Source of the DNA: Astragalus membranaceus
Lineage: Eukaryota; Streptophyta; Magnoliopsida; Fabales; Fabaceae
Assembly: GCA_039519185.1 (NCBI GenBank)
Contig: CM076846.1
Location: 223,622,659-223,686,658 of the forward strand
Reading direction: 5' to 3'
DNA: 64,000 bases
Of this stretch, positions 9,246 to 21,400 are shown one piece after another. Each line of letters opens with the position of its first letter. Within the stretch, counting starts at the first letter, position 1. The notes beneath the pieces are model-generated. The model had not been told where the DNA came from and made no database searches. It saw only the letters and a program-made list of their open reading frames with translations. Made by a program: the position numbers and the translations under genes.

Positions 9246-10538
9246 TCAACTTTGGGAATATTGACTGTGGCTATTAGGGTTTTGGATGGGAAGATGGGTT
9301 TGCATGGGAAAAGAAGGGTTGAGAGAGAAAGCCATGGTTGAAGGAGGACAATTCATTGTGTCAGGCTTACTCCCTAGATTTTCTAGTGCTTTAACTTGTG
9401 ATCTGAGAAACTTGAGGTAATTAGCAGCTTCATCAAGCATGGATGCAGTGTCCATTTTAGCTCCACCAGGCACAATCTTCTGCAAAACCCTAATCCTCTC
9501 ACTTATTCTCTCCCTTCTTTGCCTTGCAGCCACAGTTTGTGGATCACTTGATATCCTTACATTCTTCCTTTTAGGCTTTTCCACCACTTCTAAGCCCATA
9601 TTCACTGGCCTAAATGCTGCAGCCCTATATATCATTTCCTTCATTTGTGCTATAGCCTCTGGATCAGCTTCTTCAATACTAGAAGATGAAAGTACTGATG
9701 TATTTGGCTGCTGGAAATTGATATTTGATGAACCAGAACCAGGAAACTTATCCCATCTAGGTTTCTTAAACTTCGATGCATTTTCAGAGATAAGCTTAAA
9801 ACCACCTTCAGTAGGAGCAGAAGAATTTTCAGTAATACTGAAGTAGGGATCTTTAGTAGCAACTTTGATCAGCTCATTATATTGATCATTTTTCCTCTTT
9901 CTGCAATGAACCTTAGACTCTATCAGTTTTCCTTGATCTGAGGAACTTTGAGATGCTGAGTCATGCATGTCTTTGTTTGTAACATTGGAAGCATTACTTT
10001 GATCAGATTCACCAGAGGAAACTGCACTGCCATAATTGAAGTTCAACAAGTTTCTACAGTAAGAAAAAATCATTGAAATCCCTTCATCTTCAACAGATGT
10101 GTCAGTGTTACTATTAGTAGCTGAAAGCAAACAATCAAGTGATTCAAAAGAACATGTTGTAGCCTTGCTGTTAGGTTGTTGTTGCTGGTGAGCCATGTTG
10201 AAATCTGGCCATGATGATGATTGATAGGTTGAAGTTAAAGCTTCATTCCAAATGGTTTCAGCTCCTGATTTCATCATAGGCATTGCTTCTGTTCTCTGTG
10301 AGATATTTGTGTTTGATATCATACTCATTATCTCAGAAGTGGGATGAACCATATCTCTCACCTTTTCAGACATAGGATATAGATTGCATGTTTGTTGATG
10401 CACCTTCTGGATCTCCTGTATTTGATAATTATGAGCACTTGAACTTTGGTTGAGCATGTAGTAGTCTCTTTCATGGTCTTGTGGTTGAGTGCTCCACAAG
10501 GCAATAAGTAGTGACTCATCCCAACTCAAACTATCCAT
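9246..10538 (-). CDS. bHLH87: bHLH transcription factor, bHLH87/HECATE group (VIIIb)
   Basis: Nuclear DNA-binding regulator of 430 residues in one exon, a little longer than my memory of Arabidopsis bHLH87. The N-terminal 300 residues are low complexity (Ser, Asn, Gln) with a basic NLS-like RKRK near residue 214. The bHLH is at about 333-385: basic region TVAARQRRERISER, helix 1 to RVLQKIVPGG, loop AKMDT, helix 2 ASMLDEAANYLKFLRSQVKALENL. Established: group VIIIb proteins (HECATE, INDEHISCENT, bHLH87) share RISxDPQ just before the basic region and lack the E-box-contacting Glu; here that position is Ala. They act in gynoecium, fruit and meristem development, often as heterodimers. The Met at 10538 starts a frame free of stops and matches family starts (MDSLSW). 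An upstream leader with a TATA box lies at about 11103. Assignment to bHLH87 rather than a HEC paralogue rests on AANYLKFLRSQVKALENL. Confidence 0.9.
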   Translation of the reverse strand: MDSLSWDESLLIALWSTQPQDHERDYYMLNQSSSAHNYQIQEIQKVHQQTCNLYPMSEKVRDMVHPTSEIMSMISNTNISQRTEAMPMMKSGAETIWNEALTSTYQSSSWPDFNMAHQQQQPNSKATTCSFESLDCLLSATNSNTDTSVEDEGISMIFSYCRNLLNFNYGSAVSSGESDQSNASNVTNKDMHDSASQSSSDQGKLIESKVHCRKRKNDQYNELIKVATKDPYFSITENSSAPTEGGFKLISENASKFKKPRWDKFPGSGSSNINFQQPNTSVLSSSSIEEADPEAIAQMKEMIYRAAAFRPVNMGLEVVEKPKRKNVRISSDPQTVAARQRRERISERIRVLQKIVPGGAKMDTASMLDEAANYLKFLRSQVKALENLGSKPDTMNCPPSTMAFSLNPSFPMQTHLPIQNPNSHSQYSQS

Positions 10539-10637
10539 GATGAAGTGAAGCTAAGGCCTAAGAGAGATCTAATTGAAAGTTGAATGAAAAAGTGATCCTT
10601 CTTACCTATTATGTTGAAGACAATATATCAGGAAAAA

Positions 10638-10669
<32 letters not shown>

Positions 10670-11102
10670 CCAAAATAAGTTGCTCTTATGTATAGGTGAA
10701 GAGAACAACCTATAAACCAAGAAACTAACCAAGAGAACCCTTGCATTACTGTTAACACAGATTCAGTTATGCAGTTTACAGTGATAACCAAAATAACAGA
10801 ATGTAACTAACATAAACATAAAGCTAATCTAACTAACTATTATCCAATAAATTCAGTTAGATGAAAATTGAGATAAATAGAGATAAAACAACATAGCTTG
10901 TGTTAAATCAGGAAACTGAAATTTATGTACTGTTTTATTGTAAACTGTGAACTGAAAACTTGTAAGTTTTGTGGTTTGAAACTTTGACAAGTACATTGAA
11001 CAATTTGATAATAAGAGAATAGAAAGTGAGAGAATAAAGGTGGTACCTTAATATGCTATGGAAGACAGGTACTGATGCTGTGTGTGTTTGTTGAAGAGAA
11101 AC
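10539..11102 (-). promoter_or_regulatory. Leader of the bHLH gene, probably with a 5'-UTR intron
   Basis: Between the ATG at 10538 and the TATA-like box at 11103-11109 lies AT-rich untranslated DNA. A plausible minus-strand splice donor (AAGGTACC) occurs near 11045. A (TA)n microsatellite lies at about 10639-10669. The acceptor could not be fixed, so the intron is inferred. Confidence 0.4.
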
Positions 11103-11109
11103 TTATATA
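11103..11109 (-). promoter_or_regulatory. TATA box, bHLH gene
   Basis: Minus-strand CTATATAAGT, about 565 bp upstream of the ATG, sits just upstream of a pyrimidine/AG-rich leader and is the best TATA match in the region. Confidence 0.45.
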
Positions 11110-11708
11110 GATAGATAAGAAGAACAAAAGATATACAATAAAACAAATATTGGTACTTGAACAATTATGTGAGGAAATTTTATAATAAACAATAGGCATT
11201 TAATCATTTATTATGAGAGGAAAAAAAGGAATGAGAGGGAGAGGTTATTATAATATGCTTCAACAGTTTTAGCATTACAATGGTTTTTGGAAAAGATAAG
11301 GCTTTTTGGTCAGCATGAGAAGAATTTTTAATTTTATTTTAGCATTACAACAGTTTTAGCATTACAATGGTCATTGAATATTTAATTTTATTTTTTGTAT
11401 TCTTTTTAAGTGTGGGCAAAGCTCTGACCTCTTTTTGGTTGCTTATGTATATTCATTCCATGCCACTGTAAAGTTGCTGTGAAAATTGCAGCGAAAGTTA
11501 GAGCATCTTTCAACAGCACCACTTTCTTTTCAAAGATTTCTGTTAATCATAGTTTTAATCATAGCCTTGTGATGGTTTTCATTTTCTACTATAATACTTG
11601 TTTAAGTTTGGGTGGTAAATTTTTTGAGGAATCTATTGATTAATATATGAATTACTGATGTATGACTCAACTTTATGCACTTTAATCTCTCAATTTAAAA
11701 TTTTTTAA
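11110..11708. other. Intergenic, bHLH upstream region
   Basis: AT-rich with no gene. A short phrase AGCATTACAA(C/T)..GTTTT recurs near 11270, 11341 and 11358. Confidence 0.5.
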
Positions 11709-12189
11709 TTTTTTTTACTCTTTCATATGGAACTCCTCTGCATCTATGCTCTGCCTTTCATATAAATGTTTTATCAATTGTATTAAGAATAGGGAACCGT
11801 ATTTCATTTTCATCCTCTTATACTAGCTTTATTATTTTTCAAATCAACAAGTTCAAAGTTTGCCTATAATATGTTACCTTTTTTTTTGACCAAAACCTAT
11901 ATGCTTTCATGTGATTATTTCATATGTTACATTTTAATTTTTTTTACTCTTTCATATGGAACTCCTCTGCATCTATGTTCTGCTTTTCATATAAACTAGT
12001 AGGATACCGTGCATTCGCACGGGTGCTGTCGTGTTCTTTTTATGAATGAACTTAGACAGTATTTAAATAGTTTGAATATTACCCCGTGAAAATAAAGACA
12101 AATTTAAAGTAGATAAAAAAGGAGTTTCAAATAAAAAATAGATAAATATTAAAATCTAAAAATGTAAAAGTATCATTTAAAAACAATCT

Positions 12190-12288
12190 GCGTATTTATC
12201 CCGCGTTTTTTTAAATATCAGTGTAGTGTTTTTTTATATATCAGTGTTGTTATCCCGTGTTTTTTATATATCAGTGCAGCTATATCGT

Positions 12289-12324
<36 letters not shown>

Positions 12325-13270
12325 TTGCAGTTATCCCCAAAAAATTTTATATATATCAGTGCAGTTATCTCGTATTTTTTATGTATCAATGCAGTTATCT
12401 CATAGTTTCAATTTTGAGTTGATTAGTAGATTATAGTAGATAGTAAAAGATAGATAGTAGATAATCAATAAGAAATATTTATCCCGCGTTTCTTTATATA
12501 TCAGTGACAATTATTTGTCCTTTTAAGGTATTAGTGACAAATATTTGTCACGTGTGTTTTAAATATTAATAAGTTTAAATAATCATTAGGCCTTATTGGT
12601 TTTTTTAGATAGTAGGTTTATAGTAGTCTTCAAAAATTATAATTATCAATGGCAAATATTAATCCCGTGTTTTTTTATACATCACTGCAGTTATCCCGTG
12701 TTTTTTTATATATCAGTGCAGTTATCTCGTAGTTTCAATTGATTATTTTAGTTAATTAGTAGATTGTAGTAGACAGTAAAAGTTAGATAGTAGATTATCA
12801 ATAAGAAATATTTGTTTTAAATACTAATTAGTCGTTTAAATAGTCATTAAGTCTTCTTATTTTTTAGATAGTATGTTTGTAGTAGTAGTCTTTAAAATTT
12901 TTAATTATCAACGACAAATATTAATCTCGTGTTTTGTATATAACAATGCAGTTATTCCGTGTTTTTTTTATATATCAGTGCAGTTATCTCGTAATTTCAA
13001 TTGAATATTTTAGTTGATTAGTATATTGTAGTAGATATTAAAAGAGAGATAGTAGATTATCAATAAGAAATATTTGTTTTAAATATTAATCAGTAGTTTA
13101 AATAATCATTAATTTTTTTTTTAGATAGTAGGTTAATAGTAGTCTTCAAAAAATTTAATTATCAATGACAAATATTAATCCCGTGTTCTTTATATATCAG
13201 TGCAGTTATCCCGGGTTTTTTATATATCATTGCAGTTATCTCGTATTTTCAATTTATTATTTTAGTTGAT
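12190..13270. repeat. Tandem array inside the Helitron
   Basis: About four diverged units of 240-340 bp. Each has CAGTTATCTCGTA near 12380, 12720, 12980 and 13226, then AGTAGATAGTAAAAG, ATCAATAAGAAATATTTG and TATATCAGTGCAG. A (TA)n tract lies at about 12292-12320. Confidence 0.8.
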
Positions 13271-13439
13271 TAGTAAATTATAGTAGATAGTAAGGGTGTA
13301 AACAGATTTCGGAAAGAAAAATTAAAATCTTAAGGTGATAACCTTTTCCAAAAAGGTGATAGTTTTTTTGTTTTTTAGTGTGACTCATTTACATTTTGAT
13401 AGGTAATTTTAGTAGAGTAGTGTTTGTATAAATTTAGAA

Positions 13440-13640
13440 ATTTTGTTAAAAAAAACTAAAACGAAGTGATAAGAGAAACAGAAAAATTGTTTATGGGAAA
13501 AGTAAAAGTAAAGTAAAAAGAAGAAAAGGAAGAAATAGAGTGTAAGAGAAAAGTGAAAATGAGGAAAGTAGAGAGTGTAAGAAGAAAGAGAAAAAAATGA
13601 AGAAAGAGAGTGTAAGAAGAAAAAGAAAGAAAGTGATGGT
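13440..13640. repeat. Polypurine tract
   Basis: About 200 bp of nearly pure A/G on the + strand with repeated GAGTGTAAGA motifs, within the Helitron. The long minus-strand frame over it encodes only Phe/Leu/Ser repeats and is not a gene. Confidence 0.6.
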
Positions 13641-13895
13641 AATGACATTTTTACCCTTAAATTAAATATGTGTCTTGTTAATAAGAGATCCAAATTGGTA
13701 ATTTCATAAGAAGTTTGTTTGTATAAAATAAATAGATATTAGATGTTTTATCAATTGTATTAAGAATAGGGAACTGTATTTCATTTTCATCCTCTTATAC
13801 TAGCTTTATTATTTTTCAAATCAAGTTCAAAGTTTGACTATAATATGTTACATTTTTCAAATTTATATGCTTTCATGTGATTATTTCTTGTTGGA

Positions 13896-15660
13896 AGGGT
13901 AGGATAGGCAGTCAGATTAGTAGATAGCGGAAGCAAGTTGGCTTCTAAGTTATAAGTTATAACCAAAAAAAAAACAAGTTGACTGAATTTTTTTGTCTCA
14001 CGGAGTCAGAGTTTTGATCAGGCTTAATATGCTCACAATCACATGCGCCCCACCATTACATTTACAGCTCAGTGAGAACGGTTGGGACCAGAAAGGTTTA
14101 GTTATATAAAGGAGAAATATTAGATATCGTGGTTTAATTTTAAGATGGCATTTAAGATTTGTCAGGTCACTTGTTATTAGGTTACTCGGATTTGTGTCCC
14201 TAACTATTGGTTGTCTTAGCAATTTCAGTGGCATTAAAACGTCGGTTCTCCGATTCAAACCCGAATGTGGCTAGTAATAGTATGTGCATGTGGTTTTTAT
14301 TTGCCAATTTATTTTAGTAGACTAAAAAAGGTTACTCGGATTTGTGAGAAAATCTGGTTTGAAAAAATATTTATAAGTATGAGATATCTCTTATCTTACA
14401 TGATGATTTTTCAAGGTTAGAGGCTCAATCTAGAATCTAAGAAAATCCATTGGGGCATAGAATTTTTTTGTACATATAAATTATGAAATAATAAAATAGC
14501 GTTTGTCCCATTGAGCCGCATCAAAATGGTTTGGAAGAAAAGTGTCTCAGTCAAATATAAAGCAACATATAAAAATAACTTTCACAGCTCCATCACAATT
14601 AAAAATAACTTTCTTTATAAAAAATAAAAGTGAAACATAAATTACAAACAAAAAATGGATACATAAATCACATGGTCATGCATATTTTAACTTTCTTGTG
14701 GCTTGCTAGATTTTGGGTGCATTCAGATTCAAAGTTCATAAATGCACCAGTCAAAATTATATGCCAGTGAAAATTTCGTGATTTTAAAAAATAGAAGAAA
14801 AAATCAAAATCAACATAAAGTGACCTGCATTGTATTGTAGCGTGGAAATTTTGAAGGCAGGTAGGTAGTTCAACAATTTGACATTCAATCTAGAAATTTC
14901 TTGGGGGAGTGCAAAATTGAATTCAACATGAGCAACCACTTTTAACCGGAATCCCGCATTTAAGTGATCTGGTCAGCTTCTTATCTATCTCATAAATCCG
15001 GTCCGGTTCTCTTCCCCATTATCATGTTTCGGTCAACTATTTTGGCTTTATTATCTTCCGCTTAAAATATGAAGGCCTTTCTTTTGGGAATAGAGTGGTG
15101 CTATTTAGCACGAATGCAAATATGAGGAAAAGAGTAAGAAATAAGCTTATCATAGGTTTAGTTTCACTTTAAAGATGATGGAAGTGAGTTTAGAAGGCTA
15201 AAAGTAATTTTAATCAAATAAATTGATGTTCGGCTCTTTTTTTCAAAATCAATTTTATTAGTCTAGAATTAGTTCTACTAAAGCTAGAAGTTGTAACTTT
15301 TAAGGTGACCTAAAATTGATTATACCATTGCATATTTTCATCATTCAGAAACAGCCTTTACTATATTTATCGTTGTTACTTTTTAAAAATTTGTCATGAC
15401 TAATAATTATAATTTTACACTCAAAAGCAATTTTAATCCAAACTATGTGAATTGATGAAAACACGTTTTCTGAATATATTATATTTCCAAACATAAATCG
15501 TCTTATGTTCAATTCACTTTTTAGCAAAATCAGTTTTATAAAATCAATTCAACTAAAATCAATTCTCAAAAACCAAACACACATCGAGGGGCATGATCGT
15601 TATCGTTGAAAGAAAATAACTTATATCAAACACACATTATTTATTTTTTTGGTCAGAAAA
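13896..15660. other. Intergenic; MITE-like stretch at about 15230-15600
   Basis: No gene recognised. From about 15230 to 15600, repeated AAATCAATTTTA/AATTGATT motifs and a CCAAACACACAT end look like a legume-type MITE, but the inverted ends are not resolved. Confidence 0.4.
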
Positions 15661-15664
15661 TCAT

Positions 15665-16200
15665 GTTCTTAGAATGTGATTTGGGCCTAACTCAACCCCA
15701 CAAAACCGGTTTGTAAGGTGAGAGATACCCTTTCATCATATACTCTTTTAAGACCTTATCACTAGTCAATATGGGACTTGGGTTTCTCCCAATACACCCC
15801 CTCACACCCACCACTATTGGACTTGGTGCGTGGATAATAATGGTGGGGTGGCCTCATGGATCTAGGATAGACTTTGATATCTTAGAATGTGGTTTAGGCC
15901 TAACTCAACCCCCACAAAACCGACTTGTAAGGTGGGGATTGCTCTTTCATTATATACTCTTTTGAGACCATATATCTAGTCAATATGAGACTTGGGTTTT
16001 TTCCAATACACCCCCACACGCCCAGCACTATTGGGCTTGGTGCGTGGATAATAATGGTAGAAACCCAAGCCCCACATTGACTAGAGATATGATCTCAAAA
16101 GAGTATATAATGAAAGGGCAATCATCACCTTACAAGTCGGTTTTGTGGTTTTGTGTTGAGTTAGACCCAAATCACATTCTAAGACATATGCCAAGCACCA
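15665..16200. repeat. Three-copy interspersed repeat cluster (two direct, one inverted)
   Basis: Direct copies at about 15670-15845 and 15885-16055 share GGCCTAACTCAACCC, CAAAACCG, TTGTAAGGTG, TATATACTCTTTT, CTAGTCAATATG and TTGGTGCGTGGATAATAATGG. An inverted copy follows at about 16055-16190. The GTCAATRTGGGACTTGGG phrase and TATATACT box resemble a TRIM/LTR-type repeat that I associate with legumes. The class is an inference. Confidence 0.65.
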
Positions 16201-17637
16201 CCCGTAAACTTACACGCAAAATAAAAATATCGGATTTAGACCTAAGTGAGAACAAAAAATATCCAGTCTAACAATATTGATTTTGTCGATTACAGTGAGT
16301 CTTACAAACTTGTATTGTCATCGTTGAAGCTAAGTAGGCCGTGAGCAAAAAGGATAAGTCGTATTTCCTACTCATAATCATGACACATTTTTTATTGCTT
16401 AAATAAAAATTGGCCTATGTTGTGATTAGGACTCGCGATTCTTACTTGCTCTACTTTTTCTAAAATCAATATTTAATAAATAAAAAGCCTATTTTAATTT
16501 AAAGAAATTCCAATTATAATAAAAACCAGAGTTTTATCCTAAAATCCCAATTTTATCCCAAAAACTCCTTAATTTTAAAGTTTATAATTGATTCGTTATT
16601 TATTAGCCCATTCCGATCATGAATCAATTCCAAAGGTTGCTATAGGTTGTGAATGAAGTTGCTTACCGATTATGCTTTCATGCTCTTTTGGTTATCAGAT
16701 TTCAAAATGCCTATGGCTCACCCTACAATATTACGATTAATGTTGAATTCTTTAAGATGATTAAGGACTTATACTGCATGCGTTGACCCAAAATCACCAG
16801 ACAAATAGTGAGCATCCTTGATGACAATGACAAACTAATCACGTGCGAGAGTAAGGGAAAATGGAAACAAAAAAATGCTTCTATAGCTAGTCGCTGGTTA
16901 TGAGAATCCAATCTGGAGACCAATTAAGAACCCCTGGAGGGACATAAGCAGCTATTCCCACCAATGTGTAGGCTTTCAATCTAAATTTTTTAAACAAATA
17001 AATATACTATTTTGGCTGCTACTACTTTTGAAAGGACACTGATATGGCTATCCTCAGTTACAAAACCTTTGTGCACACGGGAAAACAGAAAACATGCTAG
17101 TAGATATCATGCAGTAACAAACATCAGAAGGACGCCACTGATGAGTGCTCTCACCGAGTAAAACAAGAAAACAAAGTTCTTCCTTCAATTTAATGATCAC
17201 ATCTTTTGGCCAGAACTCCGAAACTTTACAAGGAAAAAATTCCAGAAATAATACACAACGGTGTCCTATGATCATCCCCTTCTCACTAAGCAGCATCATT
17301 CTTTATACCTTAAACCTCATTTATATTCAGCTGCATCTCTGTCACAAGAGAAAGGAAACAATTTAAAACCCTCGTGCAATCATCATCTGATATCCTTTTA
17401 TTTTATTCAAACTTCAAAAGTAGTTTTGCATTTCTAAGATAATCATGAAAGACCGAAAGGAAATACACATCAAAATAAAGTGAAACTGGTCAATAAATTA
17501 AGAGACAGTACAGGTGCAGAAAGACAAAAGAACATTTGATTTTGGTAACAAACAATTGATTTGGGTCAAAAACAGTTTGCATACTCCAGTTCCCAGTTTT
17601 TATGGATGAGACGTGTACAAGTACATAAGAAGTGTAT
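16201..17637. other. Intergenic
   Basis: No gene recognised. The frames at 16723-16923, 17054-17299 and 17490-17732 (-) lack family motifs and show no supporting splice pattern. Confidence 0.45.
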
Positions 17638-17788
17638 ATTGTATAACAGCACACACGCATAGTGCAATTAGAAACTAAATGGCTGGAGAAAAGGATAAAA
17701 CATACTCCATCATATTGTATAACAGCACACACGCATAGTGCAATTAGAAACTAAATGGCTGGAGAAAGGATAAAACATACTCCATCAT
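17638..17788. repeat. Recent 75/76-bp tandem duplication
   Basis: Two adjacent copies (17638-17713, 17714-17788) beginning ATTGTATAACAGCACACACG differ only by one A. Located about 0.7 kb downstream of the SF3B1 stop. Confidence 0.92.
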
Positions 17789-18446
17789 GCACGTTTTTCA
17801 CCAGTTAATTCAACCCTCACCTTAGAAGCCACCTTTTGAATAATGCCAACACTTTGCTTAATGGGAGTAATGCATACATTGCACGTGTCAATCAAATTAG
17901 CTATTCAGGGAAAAAAATTAGGCTCCGGTTTTGGTTTCAGTTTACCATCATCAATGTTGCATTGATAATTCCGACTTAAGAGGCAATAAAATCTTATTTT
18001 TTAAAAAACCCCATAACAATACAGAGTTCCAGCAGTTGCATCGGAAGTATAGTTCCTGTAAAATAAGAGCATCAGAATAGCTTGATAAATAAGAGAGATC
18101 TTTCGCCACATCCAAGGGACAATACAAGCGAGGACGGCATTTACCGTAAACCAAAAATGAAGCAAATGCTCCATCAAACCCTGCCACAACCACTCAAAAC
18201 AAACAACATCAAGCTCTATCAAGTGCTCCATTAATATAACATTCATTCATATAATATTCCAACATAGATTCAAGTCTATTTCCCACACAGATTCCAGTAA
18301 TTCAATTTCCAAATAAACAAAACAACGCATGACACACTAGAACTTATTGTCATACAAAAGTGAAAGATGCAACAATAAAACAGACGAAAATCATAAAAAT
18401 CCAGAGAAAACTCACCAATCTATTGGGGATAGTAATAGAGAGACAA
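17789..18446. other. SF3B1 3' flank
   Basis: Untranslated or intergenic DNA. No second gene is visible; the short minus-strand frames at 17951-18246 are not conserved-looking. Part of this is presumably the SF3B1 3'UTR. Confidence 0.5.
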
Positions 18447-21400
18447 CTAAACAAACATATTCAGCTCCGGTCTACTGTATACATTGCTTTGCTCATCCTC
18501 TAGGGTAGGGTATGCTGCTACAAGAGCATCCTGAGCTCCAATATACAGCGAGTTATAGATCTTCCAATACACCTCCCTAACCTTTCGGGCAGGATGAAAC
18601 AGCCCTTGGAGGCAATAATTAAGAACGACAGCAGCACCCAAGGCTACCCTCATCCCTTCAATGGCTTCCATCACAGCATTTATCACATGGGGAGAAGTTT
18701 CAAATATGTTAGGCCAGACAAAGTTCAGTAAATGGACGAGCGCATCCTCGCAACCCAAACCAGCCACTCCCAGTGCCATGTGCTTCACTGCAGAAGCAGC
18801 TGTCTGCCTATGAACCAAATCCCTGTCCATAAGAGCATCCTCGAGCAAAGGTGTCACAGCGTAGATGTAGTCCTTTCCCATTTCACCAATATACTCAAAG
18901 AGAAAAGACAGAGACTTCAGCACACCATTTTGCACATTAAGTTCTGGCACACGATACTCGTTCATCAATGCTGGCAAAACTGTGAAGGGTGAACATGTTT
19001 CTGCAACTATTGCAATGGCTACAGTTGTGCACACACGATTCTGCCTCTCCTGCACCTTGAGATTATTTAATAAAGTTGCAAGGACATCCTGTGGTCCAAT
19101 GGCTTTTGCAATATATCCAAAAGTGTTCACAGTAGCTCTACGGATTCCCTTCTTGTGTGCCTTAAGCATCTCAAGAAGCTCAAAACAGATCCTCATCCAT
19201 TCTCTTGCAGGTACAAACTCAGCCCCACGATCAGCAATCCTACCTACAAGGTCAATACAGTTCTCTTGGACTTTCTCATGCCTATTCTTCAAAATTGGAG
19301 TCAACCTGGGAAGCAAATCCTTAATGGGTGGAGTCATCTTCGTCATACCAATAACGTTGACAATGGACTTCAGGGCTCCCAGAATTGAACCTAAAACTTC
19401 GGGATACTCTTCTCCCAAATACTCATACAAGACAACACCAAGATGACCCATCAATTGTTCCTCATGGCACTGCTTCATGACAACGGCAATCCTAGAAATG
19501 AGGTCTGCTGCTTGCTGCCTCACTTTTGCACTCTTGTTGTTTAACCTCCACTTGATGGTACCACATATCTGAGGAAGATATGGTTTTACTCTCTGCCCAA
19601 GCGAGTTTACAACTGCACCAAACCCATTAAGCATCACATTAGCATCATCACTGGTCTGCTCTTGGAAGGCATAGAGAATACCATCAATCAGAAGCTCTTC
19701 CAATCGTGCATCTATATCAGATGCCCCCAAGTTAGTGACCACCTTCTCAATAGTTTCCATAACCATCCTCCTATAAGGTTCACTCTCATCTTTCAGATCC
19801 TCAACGATTCTACCAACAATATCAGCAACACCGACTTTGTTTGCTATTTCAACCGTCGTCTCCACAAGTTGCTTATAGTTTCTTCTATCCAAAGCCATTC
19901 TCCGAACCCAGAAGTTTCTGAAAAACTCAGGAAGGATATCAGTTCTGATATATTCAGCTTCCACACCCTCTGTGCTCACACACTGCTTCACCACTTTCAG
20001 AACAATTTTCTTCATTTCTTCATCAGGTGACTGGAATTCCCGAATCAAAATAAGCATGACTTCCTTAGTATAATAGCTGGCATATAGGGCTTCCATCAAT
20101 GGAATGATAAACCCAATTGCCTTCAAAAATGCAGCCAAAACCTTCCCACGGTGTTGCCTAATACCCTTCCACAGCGGCTTCAGTACCGAGTCAAAACTTT
20201 CAATGCCATAAGGTGCAGCAGCCTCGGCAAGAGCAGCAAGAGACAATGCAGTGATAGTTCTCACCTTCTGATTCTCATCATTCAGACCATGCTCTATAAT
20301 TTCCACAAGAGATCTTAGATGGGGCAACACAGCGCAACCAATTAAAATGGCAATCTGCTGCACAATCTTTATCCCGGTGTGCCGAGCTTGCCATGACTTC
20401 TTACTTTGACAAACAGCCTTCAAGAAGGGTAACAATGCAGGAATTCCGAGAGCAGATGCAACAACACTGAAAGCTCTAGCAGTAGTATTCCTAACATATT
20501 CATCAATGTTATCAATGTCAGGCCGCATTGCAGCAATCATAGTGGCAAGCCCAGCAGCTTTACTAAGATTAGAAATTATCTCTCTCCCCTCAACACGAGC
20601 ATAGTAGTCTTCATCAATCAACAGGGGTTCAATAACAACAAGAATCTTATGCACATAAGGGCGAACCAATTCATCCAATTTATAAAGAACTCTATCAATT
20701 ACCTTGACCAAAAGATGTCTCTCCTGGTCCTCCAAAGTAGGCTGCATGAGCAGTGGCAAAATTCTGTTAAACAAAGGACCAGCACCAAACTCACGAGCTT
20801 TATCAGTCAGCTGCCTCAATGCTGTTTTCCTCTGTGGGGGAGTACCATTCTTAACTTTAAGCAAAAGCTTCATAATCTTCCTCTCTTTTTGCTCATCCGG
20901 TGACAATTCCTCTTCATTTTCTTCATTCAACAAAGCCCCAAAGTACTGATAATCCTCAGGTTTCATGAAAGGCAAACCACCAGGCGCTTCCTTAGGAACA
21001 TCAAACTGCTGACCACGATTCTCCTCAGGAATCTGATAAAGAGGAGTCCCCAAAGGAGTAGGAGTAGCAAGAAGCTTCCTAGCAGGAGTCCTAATTGGCA
21101 CATAAGAAGAAGGAGGATCCAAAACCTTATACCCATCTTGTGGAAACATAGCATCAAGCTCTTCATCAGTCAAAGGACGATTCCTCTCTTCAATATCCCT
21201 CTCCCACCTCAACAAATTATACTGCTCAGGAGTAAATGAACCTTGTAAAGCCCCAGGAGTAGGAGTAGCCAATTCAATTCCACCAACAGGAGTAACACCA
21301 GGAGTATAAGCAGCAGCAGGAGTAGCACCAGGTAATGGAGTTGCACTTCCCATAGTAGCAGGTGTTTCATCCCATCTTGATCTCTGTCTCTTAGGTGTCG

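Larger units (their letters stand above)
11996..13743 (-). mobile_element. Non-autonomous Helitron, 1748 bp
   Basis: Read on the minus strand it starts TCTAATATC and ends CTAG. A hairpin CCGTGC-GAAT-GCACGG sits seven bases before the CTAG. It lies between A and T with no target duplication. These are the Helitron hallmarks (5' TC, 3' hairpin plus CTRR, AT insertion). The adjacent duplicated locus gives the uninterrupted sequence ATATAAA|TGTTTT, which fixes both ends to the base. There is no Rep/helicase gene. The interior is a 240-340-bp tandem array (12190-13270). Confidence 0.88.
11709..13895. repeat. Segmental direct duplication, second copy split by a Helitron
   Basis: Order: A (11709-11766), B (11767-about 11930), A' (about 11938-11995), Helitron (11996-13743), B' (13744-about 13895). 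A and A' share ACTCTTTCATATGGAACTCC and TCTGCATCTATG. B and B' share TGTTTTATCAATTGTATTAA and CCTCTTATACTAGC. A-B is therefore a tandem copy that preserves the empty insertion site of A'-B'. Confidence 0.85.

Noticed and set aside
9439..9846. 135-codon frame opposite the bHLH gene
   Set aside because: Antisense shadow of a strongly supported coding region with no family features.
13409..13693. 94-codon Phe/Leu/Ser-rich frame
   Set aside because: Produced by a polypurine tract on the other strand.
17054..17299. 81-codon minus-strand frame downstream of SF3B1
   Set aside because: No recognisable family, no start or splice support.
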